This document shows, in pieces, positions 55,802 through 64,000 of a stretch of DNA of 64,000 nucleotides. Location: contig NZ_JADMKB010000037.1 of NCBI RefSeq assembly GCF_018780075.1, forward strand, positions 1-64,000. The letters are read 5' to 3'. The notes under the pieces are model-generated. The model was not told where the DNA came from. It saw only the letters and a program-made list of their open reading frames with translations, and searched no databases. A program made the translations under genes and the position numbers. Every line of letters starts with the position of its first letter. Positions within the stretch are counted from its first letter, which is position 1. Source of the DNA: Hydrogenophaga sp. Its GTDB lineage: Bacteria; Pseudomonadota; Gammaproteobacteria; Burkholderiales; Burkholderiaceae_C.

Positions 55802-58800
55802 TCATGGCGAACCGGGCACCGAAGGCGCGGCGCCGTGCGCCAGCAAGCGCTGCTCGATGGCTTCGAACCGGAACTCGCGCGCGAGCGTGCGCAGGCCCTG
55901 AGCAAAGTCGGCCTGCTCGGGGCGCTGGCGCACCCAGTCGTCGAGCCAGTTCACGATGCCCTTGTAGTAACCCAGGCGCACCAGCTCCAGCAGCGGCGCG
56001 AGTTCGGCCTCGCTGCTGGCGGCGGGGGCCTGGGGGGTGTGGGCGGGGGCCGGCGTGGCGGTGTCGCCCCGGGTCCATTGCAGGCCCAGGCGCTGGCCCA
56101 GCCAGGCCAGCAGGTCGTCGCGACGCACGGGTTTGACGAAGAAGTCCTGCGGGCGGTGGCCTTGATCGCCTTCGCCTTCGATCTGCAGGCCCTTGTCAAA
56201 CGCATTGGCCGAGACGATGGCCAGCGGCACGCCGCCCCAGCCGCGCGCGCGCAGGCGGCGCAGGGTTTCCCAGCCGTCGATGCCGGGCATGGCGAGGTCC
56301 ATGAAGACGGCGTGGGGCGCACCCTCGCCCGCCGGGTCCAGTGCGTCGAGCATGGCCAGCGCGTCGTGGCCGCTGGTGGCCAGCAGCACCTCGAAGCCCA
56401 GCGGCTGCAGCCAGCGCGCGATCAGCTCGCGGTCGCTCTCTTCGTTGTCCACCACCAGCACGCGGTGGCGCGGCCCCTCGTAGGCCGTGATCGCGGGTGC
56501 CGCCACGTCGCGCCGCACCACGGCGCCGTGCAGCTCGGGCAGGAACAGGCGCACGCTGAACACCGTGCCCTCGCCCGGCGTGCTGCGCACCGTCATCTCG
56601 CCGCCCATGAGGTCGGTCAGCATCTTGGCGATGGTCAGGCCCAGGCCGGTGCCACCCGAGGCCACGGCGGCCTCGGCCTGGCCGCGCGCGAACGGCTCGA
56701 ACACGCGGTCCAGCTCGGGCGCGCCCATGCCCGGGCCGGTGTCGTGCACCTCGAACAGCGCCATCTCGCGCGCGTGCGTCACGCGCAGCCGCACCCCGCC
56801 TTCGCGCGTGAACTTCACCGCGTTGCCCAGCAGGTTGATGAGGATCTGGCGCAGCCGCTTGTCGTCGGCGCGCACGGCGTCGGGCAGGCGGTTGCCGGTC
56901 TCGAACGCGAAGTGCAGGCCCTTGGCCGCGGCCTGCAGCTCGAACATGCTGGCCACCTCGCGCATGGCGTCGGCGAAGGCCATGGGCTTCACGTCGAGCG
57001 CGAGCTTGCCGGACTCGATGCGCGCGATGTCCAGCGTGCCCTCGATCAGCGAGAGCAGGTGTTCGCCGCCGCGGTTGATCACGCGGATGGCCTGCGCGCG
57101 GTGGGGCGCCATGCCGGTGTCTTCCTGCAAGAGCTGCGCGTAGCCCAGGATGCTGTTGAGCGGTGTGCGCAGCTCGTGGCTGATGGTGCTGATGTAGCGC
57201 GTCTTGGCGTGGTTGGCCTGCTCGGCGGCCAGGCGCGCCTGCTGCAGGGCCTCGTCGGTGAGGCGGTGCGATTCGATCTCCTGCATGAGCAGGCGCGTCT
57301 GCCGGTTCGACTCTTCCTGCGCCACCTCGCGGCTCTTGTGCGCCAGCACCAGCCACCAGGCCACGGTGGCGGCGATCAGCAGCAGCACGGCGTAGACCCG
57401 CAGGAAGCCCGAGCGCAGCGCGGCGTCGAGCAGGCTGGCGTCGGCCACCGCTTCGAGACGCTGCCCCAGGCCCTGCACCTGCTGCCGGTACAGCAGCCCC
57501 AGCACGGCCGCGAGCACCGGCGCCACCACCAGCATGAGCAGCAGGTAGTGCGCGAGGCCCGCTTCGAGGTAAGGCCACATGCGCTGCGGCATCACGGTGC
57601 GCAAAGCGCCCTGCCACTGCTCTGACAGGCGCGCGTGCGGCTTGCACAGGTCGCCACAGCGCGCGTCCAGCGTGCAACACAGCGAGCAGATGTGGCCCTG
57701 GTAAGCCGGGCAGTGCGCCATGTCGGGCGCTTCGTATTCACGCTCACAAATCACGCAGCGGAGGAGTGCACCCCCCGCGCCGCCTGCGGCGTCACCCCCC
57801 TGAAGGGGGGCAACACCAGCGGCCGGGCGAAGCCCGTTCCGCGGTGTTTCTGGGAGGGCTACCCCGCTTCCCGCACAACCATCGCAAGAACCTTTGTCGC
57901 AGGATTGCGAGGTGCGAGCAATGTAATACCGCCCCTGCGTCGCCCACGCGATCAGCGGCGATGCCACCAGCGCCGTCACCATCGCGATCACCGCCGAAAA
58001 CGCCTGCGCCGTGTCGCCCATCAACCCCATGTGCGCCGCGATCGAGAGCGCCGAAGCCAGGCCCATGGCGCCCACGCCCACGGGGTTGATGTCGTAGAGG
58101 TGGGCGCGCTTGAACTCGATGCCCGGCGGGCTCCAGCCCAGGGGTTTGTTGATCACGAGGTCGGCCACCACGGCCATGATCCAGGCGATGGCGAGGTTGC
58201 TGTAGAGCCCCAGCACCTCGCCCAGCGCGCGGAACACGTTCATCTCCATCAGCATGAAGGCGATCAGCGTGTTGAACACCACCCAGACCACGCGGCCCGG
58301 GTGGCTGTGCGTGAGGCGCGAGAAGAAGTTGCTCCAGGCCAGCGAACCGGCGTAGGCGTTGGTGACGTTGATCTTGAGCTGCGACACCACCACGAACAGC
58401 GCCGTGGCCACCACCGCCCAGCCGTAGTTCGGGAACACGTACTCGTAGGCCGCGAGGTACATCTGGTTCGGGTCCACCGCGCGGTCGGGCGGCACCATGT
58501 GGCTGATGGCGAGGTAGGCGAGCAGCGCGCCACCCAGCATCTTGAGCACGCCGAGGATCACCCAACCCGGCCCGCCGGCCAGCACGCCGGCCCACCAGCG
58601 CCAGGCCCGGCCTTTTTCGGGCGCCGGCATGAAGCGCAGGTAGTCGGCCTGCTCGCCCATCTGCGTGATGAGCGCGATGCCGACCGTGAGAGCAGCACCA
58701 AACAGGTGCCAATCGAACGCCACACCCGCACCAGATTCGCCCCCGTAATGCACCACGTTGGAGAACGCACCGGGATCGAGCGTCCACACCGCCACGAACG

Positions 58801-59338
58801 GCACCAGCATCATCACCAGCCAGAGCGGCTGGGTCCAGACCTGGAAGCGGCTGATGACCGACACGCCGTAGGTCACGAGCGGGATCACCACCAGCGCGCA
58901 GATCAGGTAGCCCCAGGCCGGCGGGATGTCCAGCGCCAGCTCCAGCGCGTAGGCCATGACCGCCGCTTCGAGCGCGAAGAAGATGAAGGTGAACGAGGCG
59001 TAAATCAGCGAGGTGATGGTGGAGCCGATGTAGCCGAAGCCCGCGCCACGCGTGAGCAGGTCCATGTCCACGCCGTAGCGCGCGGCGTAGATGCTGATGG
59101 GCAGGCCCGCCAGGAAGATGATCAGCCCCGTGACCAGGATGGCGAGCGCGGCGTTGACGAAGCCGTACTGCACCAGCAGCGTGGCGCCCACGGCCTCCAG
59201 GATCAGGAACGAGGCCGCGCCGAACGCCGTGTTCGCCACGCGCCACTCGGACCACTTGCGAAAGCGCTGCGGCGTGTAACGCAGCGCGTAGTCTTCCATG
59301 GTCTCGCTGCCGACCCAGCTGTTGTAGTCGCGGCGCAC
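55802..59338 (-). CDS. NCS1 transporter - Cys-rich module - hybrid histidine kinase fusion
   Basis: About 1178 residues. Residues 1-490 are an NCS1 nucleobase:cation symporter with about twelve membrane segments (YGVDMDLLTRGAGFGYIGSTITSLIYAS and NVTNAYAGSLAWSNF in parts). Residues 527-566 are a Cys-rich module (CVICE, HICSLCC, CGDLCKPH). One or two more membrane segments follow, then HisKA with SHELRTPLN near 718, HATPase (NLLGNAVKFT, DTGPGMG, GGTGLGL), and a receiver near 958-1075 with Asp in VFMDLAMPG. The frame is open throughout. The start is uncertain: GTG 59338 keeps the family RRDYN segment; GTG 59422 and ATG 59299 are alternatives. Likely senses the transported nucleobase or its flux. 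Confidence 0.85.
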   Translation of the reverse strand: MRRDYNSWVGSETMEDYALRYTPQRFRKWSEWRVANTAFGAASFLILEAVGATLLVQYGFVNAALAILVTGLIIFLAGLPISIYAARYGVDMDLLTRGAGFGYIGSTITSLIYASFTFIFFALEAAVMAYALELALDIPPAWGYLICALVVIPLVTYGVSVISRFQVWTQPLWLVMMLVPFVAVWTLDPGAFSNVVHYGGESGAGVAFDWHLFGAALTVGIALITQMGEQADYLRFMPAPEKGRAWRWWAGVLAGGPGWVILGVLKMLGGALLAYLAISHMVPPDRAVDPNQMYLAAYEYVFPNYGWAVVATALFVVVSQLKINVTNAYAGSLAWSNFFSRLTHSHPGRVVWVVFNTLIAFMLMEMNVFRALGEVLGLYSNLAIAWIMAVVADLVINKPLGWSPPGIEFKRAHLYDINPVGVGAMGLASALSIAAHMGLMGDTAQAFSAVIAMVTALVASPLIAWATQGRYYIARTSQSCDKGSCDGCAGSGVALPETPRNGLRPAAGVAPLQGGDAAGGAGGALLRCVICEREYEAPDMAHCPAYQGHICSLCCTLDARCGDLCKPHARLSEQWQGALRTVMPQRMWPYLEAGLAHYLLLMLVVAPVLAAVLGLLYRQQVQGLGQRLEAVADASLLDAALRSGFLRVYAVLLLIAATVAWWLVLAHKSREVAQEESNRQTRLLMQEIESHRLTDEALQQARLAAEQANHAKTRYISTISHELRTPLNSILGYAQLLQEDTGMAPHRAQAIRVINRGGEHLLSLIEGTLDIARIESGKLALDVKPMAFADAMREVASMFELQAAAKGLHFAFETGNRLPDAVRADDKRLRQILINLLGNAVKFTREGGVRLRVTHAREMALFEVHDTGPGMGAPELDRVFEPFARGQAEAAVASGGTGLGLTIAKMLTDLMGGEMTVRSTPGEGTVFSVRLFLPELHGAVVRRDVAAPAITAYEGPRHRVLVVDNEESDRELIARWLQPLGFEVLLATSGHDALAMLDALDPAGEGAPHAVFMDLAMPGIDGWETLRRLRARGWGGVPLAIVSANAFDKGLQIEGEGDQGHRPQDFFVKPVRRDDLLAWLGQRLGLQWTRGDTATPAPAHTPQAPAASSEAELAPLLELVRLGYYKGIVNWLDDWVRQRPEQADFAQGLRTLAREFRFEAIEQRLLAHGAAPSVPGSP
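57767..57852 (+). repeat. GC-rich palindromic repeat, copy 13, inside the sensor-kinase reading frame
   Basis: Full-length copy (GCCGCCTGCGGC, CCCCCCTGAAGGGGGG, CGGGC-GAA-GCCCG) lying antisense within the transporter-kinase gene and translated in frame as a Gly/Ala-rich linker at about residues 495-524. It is the only copy not placed after a stop codon in the sense direction. Confidence 0.85.
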
Positions 59339-59388
59339 CTTGATGATGCGTTGGGGAGCCGGGTCATGGCCCCCATGCTCCGCCGCTG

Positions 59389-59447
59389 CGCGGGTCGCTG
59401 CCCCCCAAGGGGGCTGATCCACCTTGGGGCGGCCCGGCGGTGGATCG
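59389..59447 (+). repeat. Degenerate fragment of the GC-rich repeat
   Basis: CGCCGCTGCGCG, CCCCCCAAGGGGG and a GGCCCGGCGG remnant. It overlaps the 5' end of the sensor-kinase frame, which obscures where that gene begins. The gap from here to 59560 shows no clear operator. Confidence 0.5.
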
Positions 59448-59560
59448 ATTGCGGTGTGGGGTTCAAGGTTCACCCTAGGCTTTGCGCAGCATTCGTGCCA
59501 AGGCTGATTTTCCAGTGGGGTTCTGCGAAACTGCGAGACCACACACCAGACACCCTCAGC

Positions 59561-60409
59561 ATGCGACAACTCTCCCCCCAGGGTCAGCAGACCCTCAACG
59601 ACATCGCCCAGCGCCACGGCTTCAGCTTCGACGCCACGCTCTCCATGCTCGAATCCGTGATCAACGGCAACGGCAGCATGGCGCAGTTCAACCACCCCGA
59701 ATTCAGCGGCTCGGGCCAGTGGATGCGCGGCGGCATGACCATGGTCTCGGACATGTTCAACAACCACCTGAAGGGCCGGGTCGACAACCTCTGCAGCGAG
59801 CTGTCCAACCTGATCGCCAACCAGCCCGACCTGCTGCGCAGCGGCAGCTTTCAAAGCCAAAGCCAGGGCGGCAGCGGCCACCACCAGATCCAGGCCAACC
59901 ACTCGGGTGGTGGCATGCAAAGCCAGGGCGACAGCGGCTTCGGCGCCAACAGCCTGTTCGTGCCGCCCGCGCCCGGCACCAGTGGCGACTGGTGGCCGGC
60001 CGACCTGCGCTGGCCCAACAGCACGGGCGCGCAGAACAACGTGCGCTACGCGTACTTTGCGCAGGCGCGGCGCCTGGCGATCGAGGTCCACGGATCGGTC
60101 ACGGTCTATGACACGCTGGACCACCAGATCGGCGGCTTTTCGCAGCAGCAATCCGCGGGCGGTACGCTGGGTTTTTCCAGCCAGTACGGTCTGATCGACG
60201 TGGCCAGCCTGCCGGTGGTTTCGCGCGATGGCATGGCGGTGCAGCCACCTGCGCCGCAGCCCAGCGGCATGGCGTACCACCCGGTACCCGAAGCCGGTGC
60301 CACCGACACCTTCGCCGCCATCGAACGCCTGGCGGGCCTGCACGCCAAAGGCATGCTCACCGACGCCGAATACAGCACCAAGAAGGCCGAGCTGCTGGCC
60401 CGACTCTGA
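59561..60409 (+). CDS. SHOCT-domain-containing cytosolic protein
   Basis: 282 residues from ATG 59561. No signal peptide. N-terminal helical part (QGQQTLNDIAQRHGFSFDAT), a Gln/Ser/Gly-rich low-complexity stretch (about 100-140), a beta-rich middle (VRYAYFAQARRLAIEVHG, VTVYDTLDHQIGGF) and a C-terminal SHOCT motif (IERLAGLHAKGMLTDAEYSTKKAELLARL in pieces). SHOCT is an oligomerisation helix pair. Function unknown. It is divergent from the sensor kinase and 122 bp upstream of ureA. Confidence 0.85.
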   Translation: MRQLSPQGQQTLNDIAQRHGFSFDATLSMLESVINGNGSMAQFNHPEFSGSGQWMRGGMTMVSDMFNNHLKGRVDNLCSELSNLIANQPDLLRSGSFQSQSQGGSGHHQIQANHSGGGMQSQGDSGFGANSLFVPPAPGTSGDWWPADLRWPNSTGAQNNVRYAYFAQARRLAIEVHGSVTVYDTLDHQIGGFSQQQSAGGTLGFSSQYGLIDVASLPVVSRDGMAVQPPAPQPSGMAYHPVPEAGATDTFAAIERLAGLHAKGMLTDAEYSTKKAELLARL

Positions 60410-60465
60410 CAGCAAGGGCACGGAATTTGCTCGACAGTCTCACGAATCGAAACCCGAGCCCAGCG

Positions 60466-60483
60466 TGGAACTGACCCCGCGTG
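60466..60483 (+). repeat. Remnant duplicate of the ureA start
   Basis: TGGAACTGACCCCGCGTG matches the ureA start region at 60533-60550 in 17 of 18 bases, 67 bp upstream. Read from GTG 60465 it gives VELTPR, then leaves the ureA sequence. Confidence 0.7.
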
Positions 60484-60531
60484 TTCGGCCTGCAAGTGCG
60501 GCCGCGCGCGCCAATTGAGCGAAGCGAAAAA

Positions 60532-60834
60532 ATGGAACTGACTCCGCGTGAGAAAGACAAGCTGCTGATCTTCACCGCCGCCCTGCTGGCCGAGCGGCGC
60601 ATGGCGCGTGGCCTGAAGCTCAACTACCCCGAAGCGGTGGCCCTGATTTCGGCCGCCGTGATGGAGGGCGCCCGAGACGGCAAGACCGTGGCGCAGCTCA
60701 TGAGCGAAGGCCGCAATGTGCTCACCCGCGCCGATGTGATGGAGGGCATTGCCGAGATGATCCCGGACATCCAGGTGGAGGCCACGTTCCCGGACGGGAC
60801 CAAGCTGGTGACGGTGCACGATCCCATTGTTTAA
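60532..60834 (+). CDS. ureA: Urease gamma subunit
   Basis: 100 residues, the family length. Small structural subunit of the nickel urease that hydrolyses urea to ammonia and carbamate in the cytosol. Seen: [75 protein letters not shown] in pieces. First of the ureA-small protein-ureB set; a repeat copy begins at its stop codon. Confidence 0.97.
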   Translation: MELTPREKDKLLIFTAALLAERRMARGLKLNYPEAVALISAAVMEGARDGKTVAQLMSEGRNVLTRADVMEGIAEMIPDIQVEATFPDGTKLVTVHDPIV

Positions 60835-60911
60835 CCCCCGCGCCGCGCTGCGCGCGTCACCCCCCAGGGGGCGATGCGAGTGGCCCGGCGGAGCCGGTTC
60901 CACCGCATCCC
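60834..60911 (+). repeat. GC-rich 3'-end palindromic repeat, copy 14
   Basis: Starts at the final base of the ureA stop codon. GCGCTGCGCGC, CCCCCCAGGGGG and CCGGC-GGA-GCCGG within GATGCGAGTGG...CACCGCATC. Confidence 0.85.
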
Positions 60912-60960
60912 CGGACTCAGACACTTCGCGCCGACCGCCTTCTTTTTTTGGAGCCCTGAC

Positions 60961-61122
60961 ATGAAATCGCTGCTCACCCTGTCCGCTGCCTTTGCGTCTC
61001 TGCCCGCCTTCGCCCATGATGGACACGGCCTGTTCGGCAGCCACTGGCACCCCACCGACGCGCTGGGTTTTGTGGCGGTCGCCGGCCTGATCGCGCTGGC
61101 GGTCTGGCTGTCGAAGAAGTGA
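60961..61122 (+). CDS. Small His-rich membrane protein of the urease operon
   Basis: 53 residues. Signal-like N-terminus ending SLPAFA, then a His-rich stretch ([13 protein letters not shown], four His within 13 residues) and one membrane segment ([16 protein letters not shown]) ending SKK. It lies between ureA and ureB, ten bases before ureB. The exported His cluster could bind nickel at the membrane; this is inference. It resembles the small N-terminal region of HupE/UreJ-type proteins but is far too short to be a full UreJ permease. Confidence 0.75.
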   Translation: MKSLLTLSAAFASLPAFAHDGHGLFGSHWHPTDALGFVAVAGLIALAVWLSKK

Positions 61123-61132
61123 GGGAGTCGCC

Positions 61133-61441
61133 ATGATCCCCGGTGAATATTTTGTGGACGCAGGGGAACACCCCCTCAACCCCGGCCGCCGCACGCTGAC
61201 GCTGGTGGTGCAGAACACGGCCAACCGGCCGGTGCAGGTGGGCTCGCACTACCACTTTGCCGAAACCAACGCCGCGCTCGGCTTCGACCGCGATGCCGCG
61301 AAAGGCATGCGCCTGAACATCGCGGCGGGCACCGCCGTGCGCTTCGAACCCGGACAACAACGCACCGTGGAGCTGGTGGACTTCGCCGGCGACCGCATCG
61401 TGGTCGGCTTTCGCGGCCTGGTGCAGGGCCCGCTGACCTGA
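61133..61441 (+). CDS. ureB: Urease beta subunit
   Basis: 102 residues. [62 protein letters not shown] and [10 protein letters not shown] are typical UreB motifs (each in pieces). Structural subunit assembled with UreA and UreC. Unusually, ureC does not follow directly: a gene of about 1.1 kb on the opposite strand intervenes. Confidence 0.97.
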   Translation: MIPGEYFVDAGEHPLNPGRRTLTLVVQNTANRPVQVGSHYHFAETNAALGFDRDAAKGMRLNIAAGTAVRFEPGQQRTVELVDFAGDRIVVGFRGLVQGPLT

Positions 61442-61469
61442 GCGCCAGCCAGCCCTTGCTGCCGGTGCC

Positions 61470-62606
61470 TCAGTGCGAGAAGGTGGTGCGGGTCACCACC
61501 GGCTGGCCCGGCGCGGCCAGCACGAAGAAACCCGGCAGACCGGCGGTGCCGAAATTCGTGGCCGGGTTGCGCGCGAACACCGAGTCGCTGAGGTTCATGC
61601 GCCCGCTGCGGTCGTTGCTGACGAAGAACACGGCGCTGCCGCCCTCGACCGCCGTGTTGTCGCTGACCGTGCTGCCATAGACCGACAGGGTGAAGAAGTT
61701 GCCGTCGTTGTAAATGGCCCCACCACTGCCACCACCGGGTGTGCCCGCCTGCGCCGGATTGGCGCCATTGCCGAGCGCGGCGTTGTGCGACAGCACGCTG
61801 TTGTAGACGCTGTAGGACACACCGATGCCGCTGAGCGCACCGCCGTTGGAACAGCGGTTGCCCTGACCCGCTGCGCCGCCGAAGGTGCTGCCCACCACAT
61901 AGACCGGCCGGTTCTGGTAGATGCTCAGCACCCGCACAGCGCCACCGCCGATGTCCGGTCCGGTGGTCTCGCACCGGTTGCGGGTGAACTGGCTGTTGAC
62001 GATCTTGAACTGCCCGCCCCGCACAAAGATGGCACCGCCACCGCCCCCATCGGTGAGCTGGCCGATGGAGTTGCCCTGGGTGAAGCCGATGTTCTGCACC
62101 GTCAACCGGGGCGTTTCCTGGTTATTGCACTGCGAACTTGTCCAGACCTGCTCGGGATCGCAGGTGTTCTGATAGAGAATCCGCACCCGGCCGCCGCCGC
62201 TGAGCGTCACCAGCCCGCCTCCATCCAGTGTCACGTCCGGTCGGTTGTTGAACACCTTGGCTGTTTGCGGCAGGGTGATGGTGACCGGGTCTGGCCCGCA
62301 GCTGAACCGGATCTTGCCCCCCTGGGCCACCGCCTGCACCACCGCCTCCCCTGTGCAGCTGGCCACGGTGCCTGTGCCAACGACCTGGTCGGACTGGCTG
62401 GTGTCCACCGCCCGGCCCGCCGCCGGTACCGTCACCCGGCCGCCCGGTGCGCCGGCATTGATCGGAGTGCCGGTGGTCGCATCACTGCCGCCTCCATTTC
62501 CGCCATCGGCGCTACTGTCCCCGTCACCACCTCCGCCGCATGCGGCCAGAAGAAACGGTAGCGCAACGGCCATGACAACGAGAGGAGAAACAGCAGACAA
62601 CCTCAT
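61470..62606 (-). CDS. Beta-helix lipoprotein inserted between ureB and ureC
   Basis: 378 residues from ATG 62606. Lipoprotein leader MRLSAVSPLVVMAVALPFLLAAC then a Gly/Ser/Asp linker. Residues about 110-378 show right-handed parallel beta-helix features: repeated short strands with GGG turns (DVTLDGGGLVTLSGGG, GGGGGAIFVRGG, SQFTRNR, GGGSGGAIYNDG). It resembles choice-of-anchor/polymorphic outer-membrane-type secreted proteins. Probably surface-anchored, function unknown. Convergent with ureB and divergent from ureC, so it interrupts the usual operon. Base composition is slightly lower in GC than urease genes. Confidence 0.78.
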   Translation of the reverse strand: MRLSAVSPLVVMAVALPFLLAACGGGGDGDSSADGGNGGGSDATTGTPINAGAPGGRVTVPAAGRAVDTSQSDQVVGTGTVASCTGEAVVQAVAQGGKIRFSCGPDPVTITLPQTAKVFNNRPDVTLDGGGLVTLSGGGRVRILYQNTCDPEQVWTSSQCNNQETPRLTVQNIGFTQGNSIGQLTDGGGGGAIFVRGGQFKIVNSQFTRNRCETTGPDIGGGAVRVLSIYQNRPVYVVGSTFGGAAGQGNRCSNGGALSGIGVSYSVYNSVLSHNAALGNGANPAQAGTPGGGSGGAIYNDGNFFTLSVYGSTVSDNTAVEGGSAVFFVSNDRSGRMNLSDSVFARNPATNFGTAGLPGFFVLAAPGQPVVTRTTFSH

Positions 62607-62818
62607 AGACACTCGGAAAGGAAAAAAGGGTTGGACTGGTCCGGTGGGTTGTGAGCCTTGGCACGATTCATGCACCAACCGATTCCGAAGACTATAGGCA
62701 CCAAAGGCCCTCGGAAGCAAGCCGACAAACGAAAGGACTGTGTACGGTCGTTACCGTGGCCGCTCCACTGTCACGCGCCGATCTCATTCCAGCGAACAAC
62801 CCAGCCAGAAAAAATACC

Positions 62819-64000
<1,182 letters not shown>

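Noticed and set aside
55802-59338. Splitting the sensor into a transporter gene and a separate kinase gene
   Set aside because: No stop codon or good internal start separates them, and the frame is open through the repeat-derived linker.
59422-60421. Extension of the sensor-kinase frame upstream of 59422
   Set aside because: It runs antisense through the SHOCT gene and has no family resemblance.

Overview
The window is GC-rich DNA with the gene content and codon style of a Betaproteobacterium of the order Burkholderiales, most likely Comamonadaceae (Hydrogenophaga/Acidovorax-like). The pointers are orphan Bug-type tripartite-tricarboxylate binding proteins, the UrtABCDE urea transporter, NMT1/THI5 ABC systems and a GC-rich dispersed repeat. 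No rRNA, tRNA, CRISPR array, insertion sequence or prophage was seen. The assignment rests on gene families only.

Region 1 (1-2 kb) is glutathione-dependent formaldehyde detoxification (fghA, frmA). Region 2 (2-24 kb) is a purine-catabolism island: cytochrome-fused urate hydroxylase puuD, xdhC, uraH, a GntR/FCD regulator, puuE allantoinase, a UraD-AllC fusion, an M20 hydrolase, malic enzyme maeB, an NCS2 purine permease, BMP- and NMT1-type binding proteins with an ABC transporter, two CDA-fold deaminases, an isopenicillin-N-synthase-like oxygenase and ureD. The palindrome TGTATACA lies upstream of four of these units and is probably the GntR operator. Region 3 (23-31 kb) holds a TPR protein with a degenerate receiver and the urea ABC operon urtABCDE. 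Together these regions would take guanine or xanthine through urate, allantoin and allantoate to urea and ammonia.

Region 4 (31-33 kb) has a ferritin-like protein, a BON lipoprotein and an SDR. Region 5 (33-54 kb) is a sugar-acid island for the oxidative uronate/aldarate route: uronate dehydrogenase, two lactonases, a TRAP transporter, two glucarate-dehydratase-type enolases, galactarate dehydratase, a talarate/galactarate dehydratase-like enzyme, 5-keto-4-deoxyglucarate dehydratase and 2-oxoglutarate semialdehyde dehydrogenase. It also carries three Bug binding proteins, a 2-hydroxyacid dehydrogenase, an aldose epimerase and a FadR-type regulator whose probable operator TTGTCTGACAA occurs twice.

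Region 6 (54-59.4 kb) carries a signalling pair: a LuxR-type response regulator and a very large protein in which an NCS1 nucleobase transporter, a Cys-rich module, a histidine kinase and a receiver are fused. Region 7 (59.5-64 kb) is the urease structural operon ureA-(small His-rich membrane protein)-ureB-ureC. It is interrupted between ureB and ureC by an oppositely oriented beta-helix lipoprotein gene, and it lies 38 kb from ureD.

A GC-rich palindromic repeat of about 80 bp is scattered through the window. Nearly every intergenic copy starts within ten bases of a stop codon and points in the sense direction of the gene just finished. One copy sits inside the reading frame of the transporter-kinase fusion.
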